Origin: Streptomyces sp. 71268
Lineage (GTDB): Bacteria > Actinomycetota > Actinomycetes > Streptomycetales > Streptomycetaceae
Reading direction: 5' to 3'
Length of the DNA stretch: 64,000 bases
Assembly: GCF_029392895.1 (NCBI RefSeq)
Contig: NZ_CP114200.1
Span: forward strand, 7,012,501-7,076,500
Positions 7,651-16,868 of this stretch are shown piece after piece. How positions within the stretch are numbered: the stretch's first letter is position 1; every line of letters starts with the position of its first letter. Below the pieces are notes generated by a model. It searched no databases. It was given only the letters and a program-made list of their open reading frames with translations, and was not told where the DNA came from. The translations under genes were made by a program, and so were the position numbers.

Positions 7651-10600
7651 TCACGGAGACGGGGCCGGCTGCTCCGGCGCCCCCGCGCGGTCCGCGTGCA
7701 GCAGGTCGTGGATCTCCCGCGCCTCGCCGGCGTACCGGGCCATGGCCAGGGGCTGTTCCGCGAGGAGACCCTGGAAGAGGGTGAGGGCCTCGGCGGAGGT
7801 GGCGCGGGCGGCGGCGGAGCGGTCGCCCGCCGCCAACCGGGCGCGGGCGAGGCCGGCCAGCGCGTGGGCGAGCAGTTCCCGGTGGGCGTGGGGCTCCCCG
7901 GCCGCGTGCTCGCGGGCCCGCCCGACAGCCTCCCGCGCCACCTCCGTGGCCTGCCGCGCCCGCCCGGTCAGGGCCAGCACCCGGGCCTGCCCGGCGAGGA
8001 GTTCGGTCAGCACGGGGCCCAGTGGCGGGGGCCCGTCCTCGTTGAGGCGGCGCAGGATTCGCACGGCGTCCTCGCTCGCGGTGGCGGCCTCCTCCCCGCT
8101 GCCCGGCACGGTCGCCGCGCACAGGGCGAACGCGTGCAGCGACCCGGCGCGCAGCGCCGTGCCCCAGGTGTCGTCCGGCAGTGCCGCGCAGAACTCGACG
8201 GCCTCGGCGAGCGGCGGCAGGGCGGCCGCCGGCGGGGCCGCGTCCGAGGCGGCTGCCATCTCGAAGCGCAGCACGGCCCGTTGCAGCAGGGCGTCGCCCA
8301 CCACGGTGTCGGCGAGCGGTGGTTCGGCGTCGGTGCGGGCCACCGCGAGCGCCTCGTCGACGCTCGCGACCGCCGCCGACGGGTCACCGGTACGCCACAG
8401 CACGCGGGCTCGGCGCAGGAGTACGTTCGTCAGCTCGGCGCGCAGGTCGGACGGGTCACCGGAATGGTGCGCGCGGAGCCCGGCGAGGGCGCTGTTCACC
8501 GGAGGCAGGGCGCCCTGCCAGTCTCCACGGGATTCCAGCGTTTCGGCGAGCAGCGCCTCGGAGCGGGCCAGGGCGAGCCCGCTGGCCTCGTCGCCGCGGT
8601 GCCGGTGCGCGGCGCGCCGGTGCGCGCGGGCCTCGTCCGCGACCGTGGCCGCCTCCGTCGGGCGGCCGAGCCACCACAGCCGTCGCGCGTGCCGTTCCAG
8701 GTCGTCGGCCTGTTCGCTCCGGTGTTCCTGGCGCTCTTGACTGTCGCCCCGCCGGACCCAGCCGCCTTTGATGTCCAGCGCCTCGCGGGACCGCCTGAGG
8801 GACTCCTCGTGCTGTCCGCCGATCCACAGCAACTCCCCGGTGGTCGCCAGGACGCTCCACAGGTCGGTCTCGTAGCGCAGGGGAGCCTCGACGGAGAGCG
8901 TACGCAGCCGTCGCAGGGCCTCCTCGGCGGCTTCGAGCGCGTTCTCGAGGTCCCCGAGGTCGTAGTGGACGCGCATGGCGGTCAGCCAGTTCCTGAGCAT
9001 CGGCTCGGCGAAGGCCGCCGGCAGGTCCCGTTCCGCCGCGCTGTTCAGCTCGATGGACTCCCGGACCGTCGCCAGGGCCGCTTGCGGCTCGCCGAGTGCG
9101 AGGTGGGCACCCGCCAGGTTGTTCAAACACGCGGCCAGGTCCGGCAGGTGGGCCCCGGGCGCGGAGGCGGCCAGCTCCCGCAGGATGTCCGCGGCCTCCC
9201 GGAAGTGGCCGGCCGCACGGGCCGTCTCCCGTGGCGTCCCGTCCTCGGACCGCAACGTGCCCGCGAGGGTGGTCAGGGCCATGGCCAGGAGGTTGCGGAA
9301 GCCGTCGGGTTCGGCGCGGGCCAGCTCGCGGAAGAGGTGGACGCTCTGGCTCGCGACCCGCTGTGCCCGGAGGCGGTAGCCGCTGGTCTGGCGTTGCGTG
9401 GCGAGGGTGTTGAGGGCCAGTGCCAGGCGGGGGGTGTGGATGTGTGGTCGCTCGTCGGCCAGGTCGCGGTAGAGCCCCACCGCCTCCTCGGCGGCGTCGA
9501 GCGCCTCGGCCTGGTGCCCGAGGTTGCCGAGGTCGATGGCCAGGCTGTTGAGGCTGTTGGCGAAGTCGGCCTGGTACGCGCGCGGGCGCGCCTCGGCGAG
9601 CCGTCTGCGGAGGGCGACGGACTCGCGGATGTGGGCCAGCGCCTCGCGGTGCGAGCCGGCCAACTGGGCCGCGGAGGAGGCGGTGGCCAGCACCAGGGCG
9701 AGTCCCGACAACGCGGCGTCGGGGTTCTCCTCGGCGAGCCGCCGCTGGAGCCTGACGGCCCTGCGGGTCGAGGCCAGGGCGAGGTCGCGGCGGCCGGACT
9801 CCATCGCGACGATGGCGTGGTTGTTCAGGTGGTTGACCATGAGGGTGTCGTGCGCCTCGGGATCGCCGTCCCACAGGGCCTCACACAGTCGCCGGCTCTC
9901 CTCGATCACGCGCCAGGCCGTGTCGTGGTCGCCGAGCAGGCGCGCCGCCGCCGCGCGCGTGTCCAGGGCCTTCACCAGGTCCACCCGGCTCTCCGGGTCG
10001 TCCGGGCGCAGCGCGGCCCGCAGCAGCTCCACGCCCTCCGTCGCCGCCTCGTACGCTTCCCGCCGGCGTTCGACGTCGCTGAGGAAGATGGCCGCGTTGA
10101 CCCGGCACGCCCCGCGTTCGGCCTGGTGGCGCGGGTGGTCCGGCGGGATCTCCCGCCACAGGTCGTACGCCTCCCGTACCGCCTCAAGGCACTCCTCCCG
10201 CTCGCCCACGGACGACAGGCGTTTGGAGATCTCGCGCAGCGCGACGGCAAGGCCCGGGCGCGCCGCCGGGTCGGTTGCGGCACGCAGCCGGTGGGCGGCG
10301 ACGATGCGCCGGTGCAGGGTCAGCACCCAGGGGGCCAGCAGGTACGGGTGTGGCGGGACGGCCGATGCCAGGTGCTCCAACTCGTCCAACCCGGCGTCGG
10401 GGCGGTCGACGAGCGCTTCCAGCGCGGCCAGCAGCGGGGCCGGCTCCTCCAGGCGGGACGCCAGGGCGACGGCCGCCGGGCCGAGCACCGCCGGGTGCCG
10501 CAGGCACCAGTCGGTCAGCGTCCCGCCGTCGGGGCCGGCGCCCCGTACGCAGGCCCGGGTGACGAGGGCGAGGAAACTGGTGGCCTGGTCGGGTGTGGCG

Positions 10601-12342
10601 GCCGGCAGCAGCGCGTCGACCAGGCCGGGGTCGTCCCGCACGCGCTCGCCGACCAGCCGTTCGGCCAGCCGGTCCGGTCGCAGGCGTACGGCGGCGTCAC
10701 CGTCGGCCAGGAGCGTGGCCCGCACCCAGGCGTGCACGGCCCGCAGGTCGCCGGGTGCCGCGCCGCCCTGGTCGGTGCCGAGCACGCGGGCGAGCACGGC
10801 GGTCGTCTCGCGCGGCCCGCGCGGCCCCAGCGCCACGACCGCCACCACCGCGTCCTCCAGCATCCGCCACAGCAGGGGAGGACAGAGCCGGGAGGCCCGG
10901 GCGGTGCCGCGCCAGTGCGCCCGCTCGTGTTGGAGCAGCCGCTTCTCGACGGCCGACGCGTCTCCCGGGCTGGCCGCCACTCCCCGCGCCGCGTCCAGCA
11001 GGTGCACCAGGGCGGCCATGTGCAGGGTCAGCGGGGAGCCGTGGGTGCCCTCGGGAAGGGGCGGCGGGGTGCGCGCGGCGTACCCGTGCCATGCCGGCCC
11101 GTCGTGGCCGGAGAGCGACTCCAACCCGTGGGCCAGGGCGCGGGCGGTGTCGCGGTAGCCGTCGGGGCCGCCCAGCGGCAGTTCCGGGAGTTCACGCACC
11201 AGCGCGGTCGAGAGCATCGCGCCGCGCTGCAGGGAGTCCCCGGCGACCTCCTCGATCCAGTCGCCGGCCGAGCGGGCGAGCAGGACCGCCTTGACCGGCG
11301 CCTCGCGGTGTCGCGCGGTGAAGTCCAGCACGGCCCGCGCCTCCTCGACGCGGCCGTCGGCCCCGTCGACCACCATCAGCAGGGGCAGTCCGGGCGCGCA
11401 CGTGTCGTGCGCCGGCCGGGCGCCGGGCCGTAACCACACGACGGACCACCGTGGCTGGAGGCTTCGGGCCAGTTCCACCGCGAGCCGGGTCTTGCCCCGG
11501 CCGCCGGGGGCGTGCACGACGGCGACCTCGCTGTCGGTCTGCTCGGTCCAGGCGGTCAGCGCGCCCAGCTCGGCCGCCCGGCCGTGGAAGGGCACGACCG
11601 CGCGCGCCGGGTGGAGCAACTCCACGGCCGAGCGCGGCGGGTGGCGCGGCACGGTGTGGTGGTCGGGGTCGGCGAGGTCGGCGTACTCCACGGGCTGTGG
11701 CACGTGCGGGCCGGGCGCCCCGTGCGTGTCCAGGGCCGCGAGGAACGACACGTCGTGCAGGAGGACGATGGCCGGTTCCGCCTCCAGCCGCGCCGGGACG
11801 CGGTCGGGTATGTCGGCGACGACGACGCCCACCACGAAGTCGCCGCACAGCACGGCCGCCCCCGACATCCCGTTCCAGGCGGAATCTCTGGTTCCCCTGG
11901 GCCGGTAGGTCGTGCCGTCCAGCACGTACACGCCGCCGACCAGCCCGTTGAGGGGGCTGATCCGGCCCTCCGCCTGCTCCGACTCGCGGGAGCGGTACTC
12001 GGTGTGCGGGAAACCGGTGGCGCGCCACGCGACGGACGCGCTGTCGCCGGCGATCCGCCCCCACGACACCTGGGCGGGCCCGGCGGGCTCCCAGCTCTCC
12101 GAGGTGACGCGCACCAGCGCGACGTCCGTGTGGGACGCGTGCTGGGCGCCGCCGCCGCCCTCCGGCATCCCGCGCCACACGACGAGCCCGGGATGGTCGA
12201 CGCTCGTCCCGATCCGGGCGACGCCGACCGGCGAGCCGACCGCGCCCACGACGTGTGCGGCCGTCAGCACCAGCCCGGGCGCGATCTCGTAACCGGCCCC
12301 CCAGCCCGCCCATGCCACCCGCACCACACGGCTACCACTCAC
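7651..12342 (-). CDS. Trypsin-like protease / STAND-type ATPase / TPR protein (conflict-system effector)
   Basis: 1563 aa in three parts. Residues 1-205 form a chymotrypsin-fold serine protease with a complete triad: His30 in TAAHVVG, Asp73 in HTDVALV, Ser160 in GMSGAA. Residues about 245-420 form a P-loop NTPase with Walker A APGGRGKT (278-285) and Walker B LLMVVDGAD (321-329, Asp326). From about residue 640 to the end is an alpha-helical tandem-repeat array of TPR type, with recurring ALAxxRESVALRRRLAE-like units. There is no signal peptide, so it should be cytosolic. Protease-NTPase-TPR proteins of this kind, paired with small Trypco proteins, have been described by comparative genomics as NTP-regulated conflict or defence systems in multicellular bacteria. 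The partner gene lies 56 bp upstream. A TTA codon at 11431-11433 makes translation bldA-dependent. The target and trigger are unknown. Confidence 0.85.
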   Translation of the reverse strand: MSGSRVVRVAWAGWGAGYEIAPGLVLTAAHVVGAVGSPVGVARIGTSVDHPGLVVWRGMPEGGGGAQHASHTDVALVRVTSESWEPAGPAQVSWGRIAGDSASVAWRATGFPHTEYRSRESEQAEGRISPLNGLVGGVYVLDGTTYRPRGTRDSAWNGMSGAAVLCGDFVVGVVVADIPDRVPARLEAEPAIVLLHDVSFLAALDTHGAPGPHVPQPVEYADLADPDHHTVPRHPPRSAVELLHPARAVVPFHGRAAELGALTAWTEQTDSEVAVVHAPGGRGKTRLAVELARSLQPRWSVVWLRPGARPAHDTCAPGLPLLMVVDGADGRVEEARAVLDFTARHREAPVKAVLLARSAGDWIEEVAGDSLQRGAMLSTALVRELPELPLGGPDGYRDTARALAHGLESLSGHDGPAWHGYAARTPPPLPEGTHGSPLTLHMAALVHLLDAARGVAASPGDASAVEKRLLQHERAHWRGTARASRLCPPLLWRMLEDAVVAVVALGPRGPRETTAVLARVLGTDQGGAAPGDLRAVHAWVRATLLADGDAAVRLRPDRLAERLVGERVRDDPGLVDALLPAATPDQATSFLALVTRACVRGAGPDGGTLTDWCLRHPAVLGPAAVALASRLEEPAPLLAALEALVDRPDAGLDELEHLASAVPPHPYLLAPWVLTLHRRIVAAHRLRAATDPAARPGLAVALREISKRLSSVGEREECLEAVREAYDLWREIPPDHPRHQAERGACRVNAAIFLSDVERRREAYEAATEGVELLRAALRPDDPESRVDLVKALDTRAAAARLLGDHDTAWRVIEESRRLCEALWDGDPEAHDTLMVNHLNNHAIVAMESGRRDLALASTRRAVRLQRRLAEENPDAALSGLALVLATASSAAQLAGSHREALAHIRESVALRRRLAEARPRAYQADFANSLNSLAIDLGNLGHQAEALDAAEEAVGLYRDLADERPHIHTPRLALALNTLATQRQTSGYRLRAQRVASQSVHLFRELARAEPDGFRNLLAMALTTLAGTLRSEDGTPRETARAAGHFREAADILRELAASAPGAHLPDLAACLNNLAGAHLALGEPQAALATVRESIELNSAAERDLPAAFAEPMLRNWLTAMRVHYDLGDLENALEAAEEALRRLRTLSVEAPLRYETDLWSVLATTGELLWIGGQHEESLRRSREALDIKGGWVRRGDSQERQEHRSEQADDLERHARRLWWLGRPTEAATVADEARAHRRAAHRHRGDEASGLALARSEALLAETLESRGDWQGALPPVNSALAGLRAHHSGDPSDLRAELTNVLLRRARVLWRTGDPSAAVASVDEALAVARTDAEPPLADTVVGDALLQRAVLRFEMAAASDAAPPAAALPPLAEAVEFCAALPDDTWGTALRAGSLHAFALCAATVPGSGEEAATASEDAVRILRRLNEDGPPPLGPVLTELLAGQARVLALTGRARQATEVAREAVGRAREHAAGEPHAHRELLAHALAGLARARLAAGDRSAAARATSAEALTLFQGLLAEQPLAMARYAGEAREIHDLLHADRAGAPEQPAPSP

Positions 12343-12398
12343 CGGACGCCCCCCCGTTCCGTACCGATGTCACCGCTGAACGCTGGAAACGAGCCTCG

Positions 12399-12737
12399 TC
12401 ACCTGGGCCGTCGGCCGGCGGTGCCGCCGCCCGGGAAGGGGTCGGACGCCTGGCCCCGCCCCTGCGCGGCGATGCGCACCGGGCCGTCACCGCGCCGGGG
12501 GGTGAGGGTCACCATCACCCGGTGGCCACGGCTACGCGCCGCCGTACCCTCCGTGTCGGCGGTGACGACCCAGGCGCGCAGACCCCCACTCGCCCGCGCC
12601 TCGTGGCGGACCTCGACCAGGAACTCCAACTCGATCGGGCCGACGTCGAAGGTGACCTCCTGCCCCTCGCCGCGCCGTGCGGCCTCCATCAGGCTGTCGC
12701 GCACAGCGGCGACGGCATCCGCCAACTCGATCTCCAC
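12399..12737 (-). CDS. Trypco2-domain protein (trypsin-co-occurring)
   Basis: 112 aa from a GTG at 12735-12737, with a purine-rich GGGGGG run about 6 nt upstream. The N-terminal 80 residues match my memory of the Trypco2 family: IELADAVAAVRDSL opens the domain, VGPIELEFLVEV forms a central strand and HRVMVTLTPR a final strand. The last 30 residues are a low-complexity Gly/Arg/Pro tail. The family was named for co-occurrence with trypsin-like peptidases in actinobacterial conflict operons and is exactly so placed here, 56 bp upstream of the 1563-aa protease/NTPase/TPR gene and cotranscribed with it. The proposed role is an adaptor or regulator of that protein, without experimental proof that I know of. 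Confidence 0.75.
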   Translation of the reverse strand: MEIELADAVAAVRDSLMEAARRGEGQEVTFDVGPIELEFLVEVRHEARASGGLRAWVVTADTEGTAARSRGHRVMVTLTPRRGDGPVRIAAQGRGQASDPFPGGGTAGRRPR

Positions 12738-13127
12738 GTGATCCCCCCGGTTTCGCCCGTGGCCCCGGCGCCCTGGTCCTCCGCCCGGCGCCCCACCACG
12801 GCGGACCGACTGTAACCAAGGGGCGGTTGACCTGTCCCGTGGTTCGCGAAGGTGGGAGCGCTCCATACGGCCGTCGGCGCAGGCGAGGGCACCCGCCGGT
12901 CCGGGTTGGAGCGCGGCGGGGCACCGGGGGGTGGTGCGTGCGGGGTTACGCGCCGGAGCGGCCAGCACCGACGGGGGAACGGGGCGTGCCAGACGCACTC
13001 TCCGGGGGCGCTCCAGGTGCCTCCCCCCGGGGCACTCCAGGTGCCCTCCCCCGGGAAGACGCTCCAGGTGTGTGTCCTCCCAGAAAGGCGCTCGGAAGCG
13101 GACACGGTCGCGTGCGAGGATCGCACG
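12738..13127. other. Divergent intergenic region with short repeats
   Basis: This region carries the promoters of the Trypco2 operon (minus) and the DinB-like gene (plus). I find no convincing gene. Its plus-proximal part contains CTCCAGGTG three times (13011-13019, 13035-13043, 13062-13070) separated by C/G runs, giving a 24-27 nt imperfect repeat. This may be a regulator-binding array or simple slippage. Confidence 0.5.
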
Positions 13128-13688
13128 ATGAGCAACCCCCGCCGAGACCTGCTGCGTTGGCAGTTCGACATGACCTGGTCGCTTTTCGAGTACCACCTGG
13201 AGCGGCTGGCGCCCGAGGATTTCCTGTGGGAGCCCGCTGACCTGACCTGGACAGTGCGGCCGGACGCCGCCGGCGACTGGCGGCCGGACTGGGCCGACAC
13301 CGAGCCCGACCCCGTTCCCGTGCCCACCATCGGCTGGGTGAGCTGGCACATCGGCTGGTGGTGGAGCACCGCCATCGACCACGCACGGGGACGTACGCCC
13401 CGGGAGCGCGCCGACGTCACCTGGCCGGGCGACGGACCCGCGGCCATCGCCTGGCTCCGCGACCTGCGGACCCAGTGGCTGGCGGTCCTCGACGAACTCA
13501 CCGACGCCGACCTGGACGCCGCCTCCACGCTGCCCTGGCAGACCCCTCCGGACAACACCGTCGGCCACATGGTCGCCTGGCTGAACGCCGAGTTGATGAA
13601 GAACGTCGCCGAGATCGGTCAGCTACGGCTCATCCGGGCGGCCTCGCCGCCGGCCCCCGTCAAGCCGTCGGGCCCCGAGAAGCCGTAG
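13128..13688 (+). CDS. DinB-like / DUF664-type four-helix protein
   Basis: 186 aa from the ATG at 13128. The chain shows the four-helix DinB_2 pattern: LLRWQFDMTWSLFEYHLERL opens the first helix, a histidine-bearing second helix follows (WVSWHIGWWWSTAIDHARG), and a last helix has VGHMVAWLNAELMKN. The three histidines (in SWHIG, IDHARG and VGHMVAW) are placed as the metal ligands of the family, which includes mycothiol- or bacillithiol-dependent enzymes. It is unusually tryptophan-rich in the middle. The gene is monocistronic and faces the convergent MFS gene. The catalytic role is unknown. Confidence 0.7.
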   Translation: MSNPRRDLLRWQFDMTWSLFEYHLERLAPEDFLWEPADLTWTVRPDAAGDWRPDWADTEPDPVPVPTIGWVSWHIGWWWSTAIDHARGRTPRERADVTWPGDGPAAIAWLRDLRTQWLAVLDELTDADLDAASTLPWQTPPDNTVGHMVAWLNAELMKNVAEIGQLRLIRAASPPAPVKPSGPEKP

Positions 13689-13710
13689 GGCCCGGCGGAA
13701 CGCGCGACTC

Positions 13711-14937
13711 TCAGGGCGTGTCGCCCCGGCCCGACCCGACCCGAAGGCCCCCTGTCACGAGGACCGCGAGGACCGCGAGCACCGCGACACCCCCGCCCAG
13801 CGACATGACCGTGGACGCGGACGTGCGATCCAGCAGGACTCCGCCCACGAGCGCACCCATTGAGATCGTCGCCTGGAACGATGCGGTGAACAGGACCGAC
13901 GCCGCTTCCGGGGCGTGCGGTGCCGCCTTGGCGAACCAGGTCTGCGACGCGACGGGTACGGCGCCGTACGCGATCCCCCACACGATCAGCAGCGCCACCG
14001 CGCCGGCCTCCCACCGGCCCAACGCGGGAAGCAGCAGGGTCACGCCGGCGATCAGGGCCGAGGCGAGCCCGAAGACGGCCCGTGGGCGCCGGCCCACCCA
14101 GGCACCGCCCAGGAAGTTGCCGAGGATGCCGGCGGCACCGTAGAGCAGCAGGAACGTGGTGATCAGACCGCCGCCGGCATGGGTGACCTGTTCCAGGAAC
14201 GGCGTCACGTAGGTGTACGTACCGAAGTGGGCCAGTACGACGAGGACCGTCAGCAGGAGCGCGAAGCGGGTGGTCGCGCCACGGAGCAGGCCGCTGAGCA
14301 CACCCAGCCGGGTGGCTTGGCCCGCGGGAAGCGGTGGCACGAACAGGACCAGCATGACCAGGACGCCGACGGTCAGCGCGCCCATGATGGCGAACGCGGT
14401 ACGCCATCCCGCGAGTTCACCGATCAGGGTGCCCGCCGGCACCCCGAGAACCGACCCCAGCGGGACGGCCGAGAAGATCACGGCAGTCGCCCTGCCGACG
14501 GAGGCGGGCGGCACCAGCCGCTCGGCCAACCCGGCTCCGATCGACCAGAAGCCGCCGATCGTGATCCCGACCATGACCCGGGAGACCAGCACGAGCCAGT
14601 AGTCGGGGGCCACGGCGGCGAGGAAGTTCGCGAGCGCCAGCAGGAGGACGAAGACGCACAGCATCAGCCGCCGGTCGTGACGTGCCGTGGCCACGGTCAC
14701 CAGGGGAGCGGAGACCGCCGCCAGGAAGCCCGGCATGGTCATCATCAGCCCGGCCATCCCGTCGGTGACGGTGAAATCGGACCCGATCGAGGTCAGCAGC
14801 CCGATCGGCAGGATCTCGGTGGTGACGATGACGAAGATCCCCAACATCACCGAGACCACGGCCAGCCACCCGCTCAACGGGGTGCGTGGAGGCAGGCGTT
14901 CGTCATGGACCGAGGCGGTGGTGGTGGCGGCGTGCAT
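13711..14937 (-). CDS. MFS transporter (DHA1, 12-TM)
   Basis: 408 aa with about 12 hydrophobic segments, typical of the DHA1 branch (AraJ/NepI/Cml-like efflux proteins). The first helix has FVIVTTEILPIGLLTSIG, a signature I associate with sugar-efflux/chloramphenicol-type exporters; motif A is reduced to TARHDRRLML between helices 2 and 3. It ends 22 bp from the convergent DinB-like gene. Its upstream side holds no regulator, so neither ligand nor control can be inferred. The hydrophilic N-terminus (about 20 residues) is normal for this group. Confidence 0.85.
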   Translation of the reverse strand: MHAATTTASVHDERLPPRTPLSGWLAVVSVMLGIFVIVTTEILPIGLLTSIGSDFTVTDGMAGLMMTMPGFLAAVSAPLVTVATARHDRRLMLCVFVLLLALANFLAAVAPDYWLVLVSRVMVGITIGGFWSIGAGLAERLVPPASVGRATAVIFSAVPLGSVLGVPAGTLIGELAGWRTAFAIMGALTVGVLVMLVLFVPPLPAGQATRLGVLSGLLRGATTRFALLLTVLVVLAHFGTYTYVTPFLEQVTHAGGGLITTFLLLYGAAGILGNFLGGAWVGRRPRAVFGLASALIAGVTLLLPALGRWEAGAVALLIVWGIAYGAVPVASQTWFAKAAPHAPEAASVLFTASFQATISMGALVGGVLLDRTSASTVMSLGGGVAVLAVLAVLVTGGLRVGSGRGDTP

Positions 14938-15192
14938 AACGGTTCCGTCCTGTGGAGGCAGCGCGTTTCGCGATCAGTCCAGCAGGGCCGACCACGAGGT
15001 GGCTGGCAGTTCCGCGACCGCAACCTCGCACCTCACGGTGGTGTCGCATTCCGGCTCACGGCGGCCCGCACGGTACGGCCTACGCTGTGACCCGCGACCA
15101 TCGCGTGCTCTCCGGTCTTCACCCACCGATGAGCAACGGCGACCGCACTCGCCCACACAGCACCCTCACCGCAGACCGTGCCAGGAGGAGAC

Positions 15193-15525
15193 ATGCGACA
15201 CGGCGAAGTCTGGTGGGTCGACTTCGACAAGCGACGGCCGGTCGTGCTGCTGCCGGGAGACGAGGTGTCCGGGCTCCGGGCGATGCAGGTCGTCGCTCCG
15301 GCGGGCATCGACATCAGCGGTCTGGCCGTCGAAGTGGCCGTGGGTGCCGGGGACGGTCTGCCCTTCGAGGGCGTCCTGCGGTTCGCGTTGCCACGCCCGG
15401 GCTTCACCCCGTGCACGTGGCTGACCACCGTGTCCCGGGACGACCTGGTCGAGCGAGTGGGCGTGCTGTCCTCCTCGAAGCTCAGCGAGATCGAGGACGC
15501 CCTCCGCCTCGGTGGCCTGGGGTAG
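15193..15525 (+). CDS. MazF/PemK-family endoribonuclease-like toxin, no visible antitoxin
   Basis: 110 aa from the ATG at 15193, with a consensus AGGAGG at 15183-15188. The opening RHGEVWWVDFD...RRPVVLLPGDE matches the MazF/PemK beta-barrel start, where the first Arg and following strands form the RNA site. The segment GVLRFALPRPG corresponds to the conserved loop. MazF toxins cut mRNA at short motifs and are normally preceded by an overlapping antitoxin gene. Here the 255 bp upstream, back to the MFS gene, contain no convincing small ORF with its own ribosome site, so it appears solitary. It may be neutralised from elsewhere, may be attenuated, or may serve another role. Confidence 0.7.
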   Translation: MRHGEVWWVDFDKRRPVVLLPGDEVSGLRAMQVVAPAGIDISGLAVEVAVGAGDGLPFEGVLRFALPRPGFTPCTWLTTVSRDDLVERVGVLSSSKLSEIEDALRLGGLG

Positions 15526-15664
15526 GCGGGCAAGGGGCGGAGGCCGCCGACGGTGCCGGGTCGTCAGTAGGGCATCGGGGGAGTGGCCCCCCGAGTTGTG
15601 GCACGCAGAAGGCCCCCGCCGGTCTCGTTCGGAATGCGGCAGGGGCCCGGGGGTGGTACGTGGT

Positions 15665-15735
15665 TACGCGGTGAAGTCGCCGGCCTTGATGCCGGCCACG
15701 AACGCGGTTCAGACCGGGTGTCGAAGGCCGTGACA
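15665..15735 (-). pseudogene. DUF397 gene relic (3' end only)
   Basis: On the minus strand this encodes the DUF397 C-terminus TAFVAGIKAGDFTA ending in TAA, nearly identical to the two intact DUF397 genes at 17214 and 17649. The codon that should be Trp just before it is TGA, and nothing upstream resembles the rest of the domain. It is followed at about 15613-15646 by a decayed version of the G+C-rich hairpin that follows the intact copies. It is a leftover of a DUF397 gene now flanking the acyl-CoA-dehydrogenase-like gene. Confidence 0.75.
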
Positions 15736-15743
15736 GCCCGGGG

Positions 15744-16868
15744 TCAGGTGATGGTGAGCGGCCCGCCAGCCAGGTGCGCCGACAGCGCACCGGTCATTCG
15801 TGAGCGCGCTGGCGGGTGCAGGGCCAGCCCGTCGACACAGCCGGTGAAGAGATCGACCTCCTCGGGCGCCGTGGAGCCGAGGCCGTTGAGCAGTTCGACC
15901 GCACGGGGAACCACCCGGGCCAGGCAGTCCTGGACGTGGTACCGCACGTGCAGGGCGTGGGCGAGTGCTGACTCGTCCGGGCTGCCGTCGTCGATGCGGC
16001 GGGCGACGCCCTCCGCGGCCGACATCGCGCCTTCGATCTCCACCAGCAGCCCGATCCGATCGGACTCGGGTACCCGGTCCTCCAGCAGTACGCGCTCGAC
16101 CAGTCCGCTGGCGGCCCCCAGACAACTGCCCGTCGTCAGCAGTTGGAGCCAGAGGAAGCCGGTGGTCAACGCCACGTCCAACTGCCCGTCGGGGGACGAG
16201 TCTCGCAGCAGCAGGTCTGGCGGCAACAGGACACCGTCCAGGGTGACCCGCTCACCATCCCTGCCAGATCCGCCGACGGTCAGCCCCTCGGCTTCCGCAG
16301 GTACCAGCATCAACGCCGGCTCCTCGCCCGTCTCGTCCCAGCGAGGCGCCATGACGGTGGTGACGAGCACGTCCATCTCCTGGCCCAGGCCACCCGTACG
16401 TGTCACCCCGCTGACCCGCACACCTTCAGGGTCCTCGGTGGCCCGCAGCGAAGGAGAGAGGACTCCGGCGTCGGGGTGTTTCTCGGTCTCGGCGAAGCCG
16501 AACGCCAGGATGCGGTTGCCCGCCGCCAGGCCGCTGACCAGCATCTCGTCCATGGCCGCTTCGCCAGGGGCGGAGGTTAACAGGGCGACAAGGGCGGCCA
16601 TCGAGAAGTGGTGCGGAGTGGTGTCCACTGCCAGCGACGGCGACGTGCTGCCCAGCAGACGCTGCACCCGCAGCGCGTCCATGGCGGTGGCTCCCTGCCC
16701 CTGTAGGCTGCCTGGCGCCACCAGCCCGGGTCCGCCGCTGTCACGAAAGAGCCGAAGGCCGGGGCCTCCCTGGCTCTCCAGTTCCGTCAGGGGCACTGCC
16801 CGCAGGCTTTCGTCCAAGTCCGGTAGCAGTCGCGCCACCGTGGCGCGTTCCCGTTCCAGAAATCGCAT
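15744..16868 (-). CDS. Acyl-CoA dehydrogenase-fold protein
   Basis: 374 aa from the ATG at 16866-16868 (MRFLERERATVARLLPDLD). The length and the order of an N-terminal helical part, a middle strand-rich part (about 120-220) and a C-terminal helical bundle resemble acyl-CoA dehydrogenases. Family motifs are weak: DALRVQRLLGSTSPSLAV corresponds to the N-domain helices, and I cannot assign the catalytic glutamate. Divergent homologues act on carrier-protein-bound intermediates in natural-product clusters, but no such cluster is present here. The gene stands alone between DUF397 remnants that form direct repeats and contains a TTA codon (16578-16580), so it needs the bldA tRNA. It looks like an accessory gene, perhaps a transferred fragment of a pathway. 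Confidence 0.65.
   Translation of the reverse strand: MRFLERERATVARLLPDLDESLRAVPLTELESQGGPGLRLFRDSGGPGLVAPGSLQGQGATAMDALRVQRLLGSTSPSLAVDTTPHHFSMAALVALLTSAPGEAAMDEMLVSGLAAGNRILAFGFAETEKHPDAGVLSPSLRATEDPEGVRVSGVTRTGGLGQEMDVLVTTVMAPRWDETGEEPALMLVPAEAEGLTVGGSGRDGERVTLDGVLLPPDLLLRDSSPDGQLDVALTTGFLWLQLLTTGSCLGAASGLVERVLLEDRVPESDRIGLLVEIEGAMSAAEGVARRIDDGSPDESALAHALHVRYHVQDCLARVVPRAVELLNGLGSTAPEEVDLFTGCVDGLALHPPARSRMTGALSAHLAGGPLTIT

Noticed and set aside
7486..11433. A 1315-codon open frame on the plus strand opposite the protease-NTPase-TPR gene.
   Set aside because: It is an antisense shadow: composition is Gly/Arg/Gln-rich without any domain, while the minus strand has a catalytic triad, Walker motifs and TPR repeats.
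13011..13070. CTCCAGGTG triple repeat as an iteron-type origin or CRISPR.
   Set aside because: Only three imperfect copies with unequal spacing; no replication or cas gene nearby.
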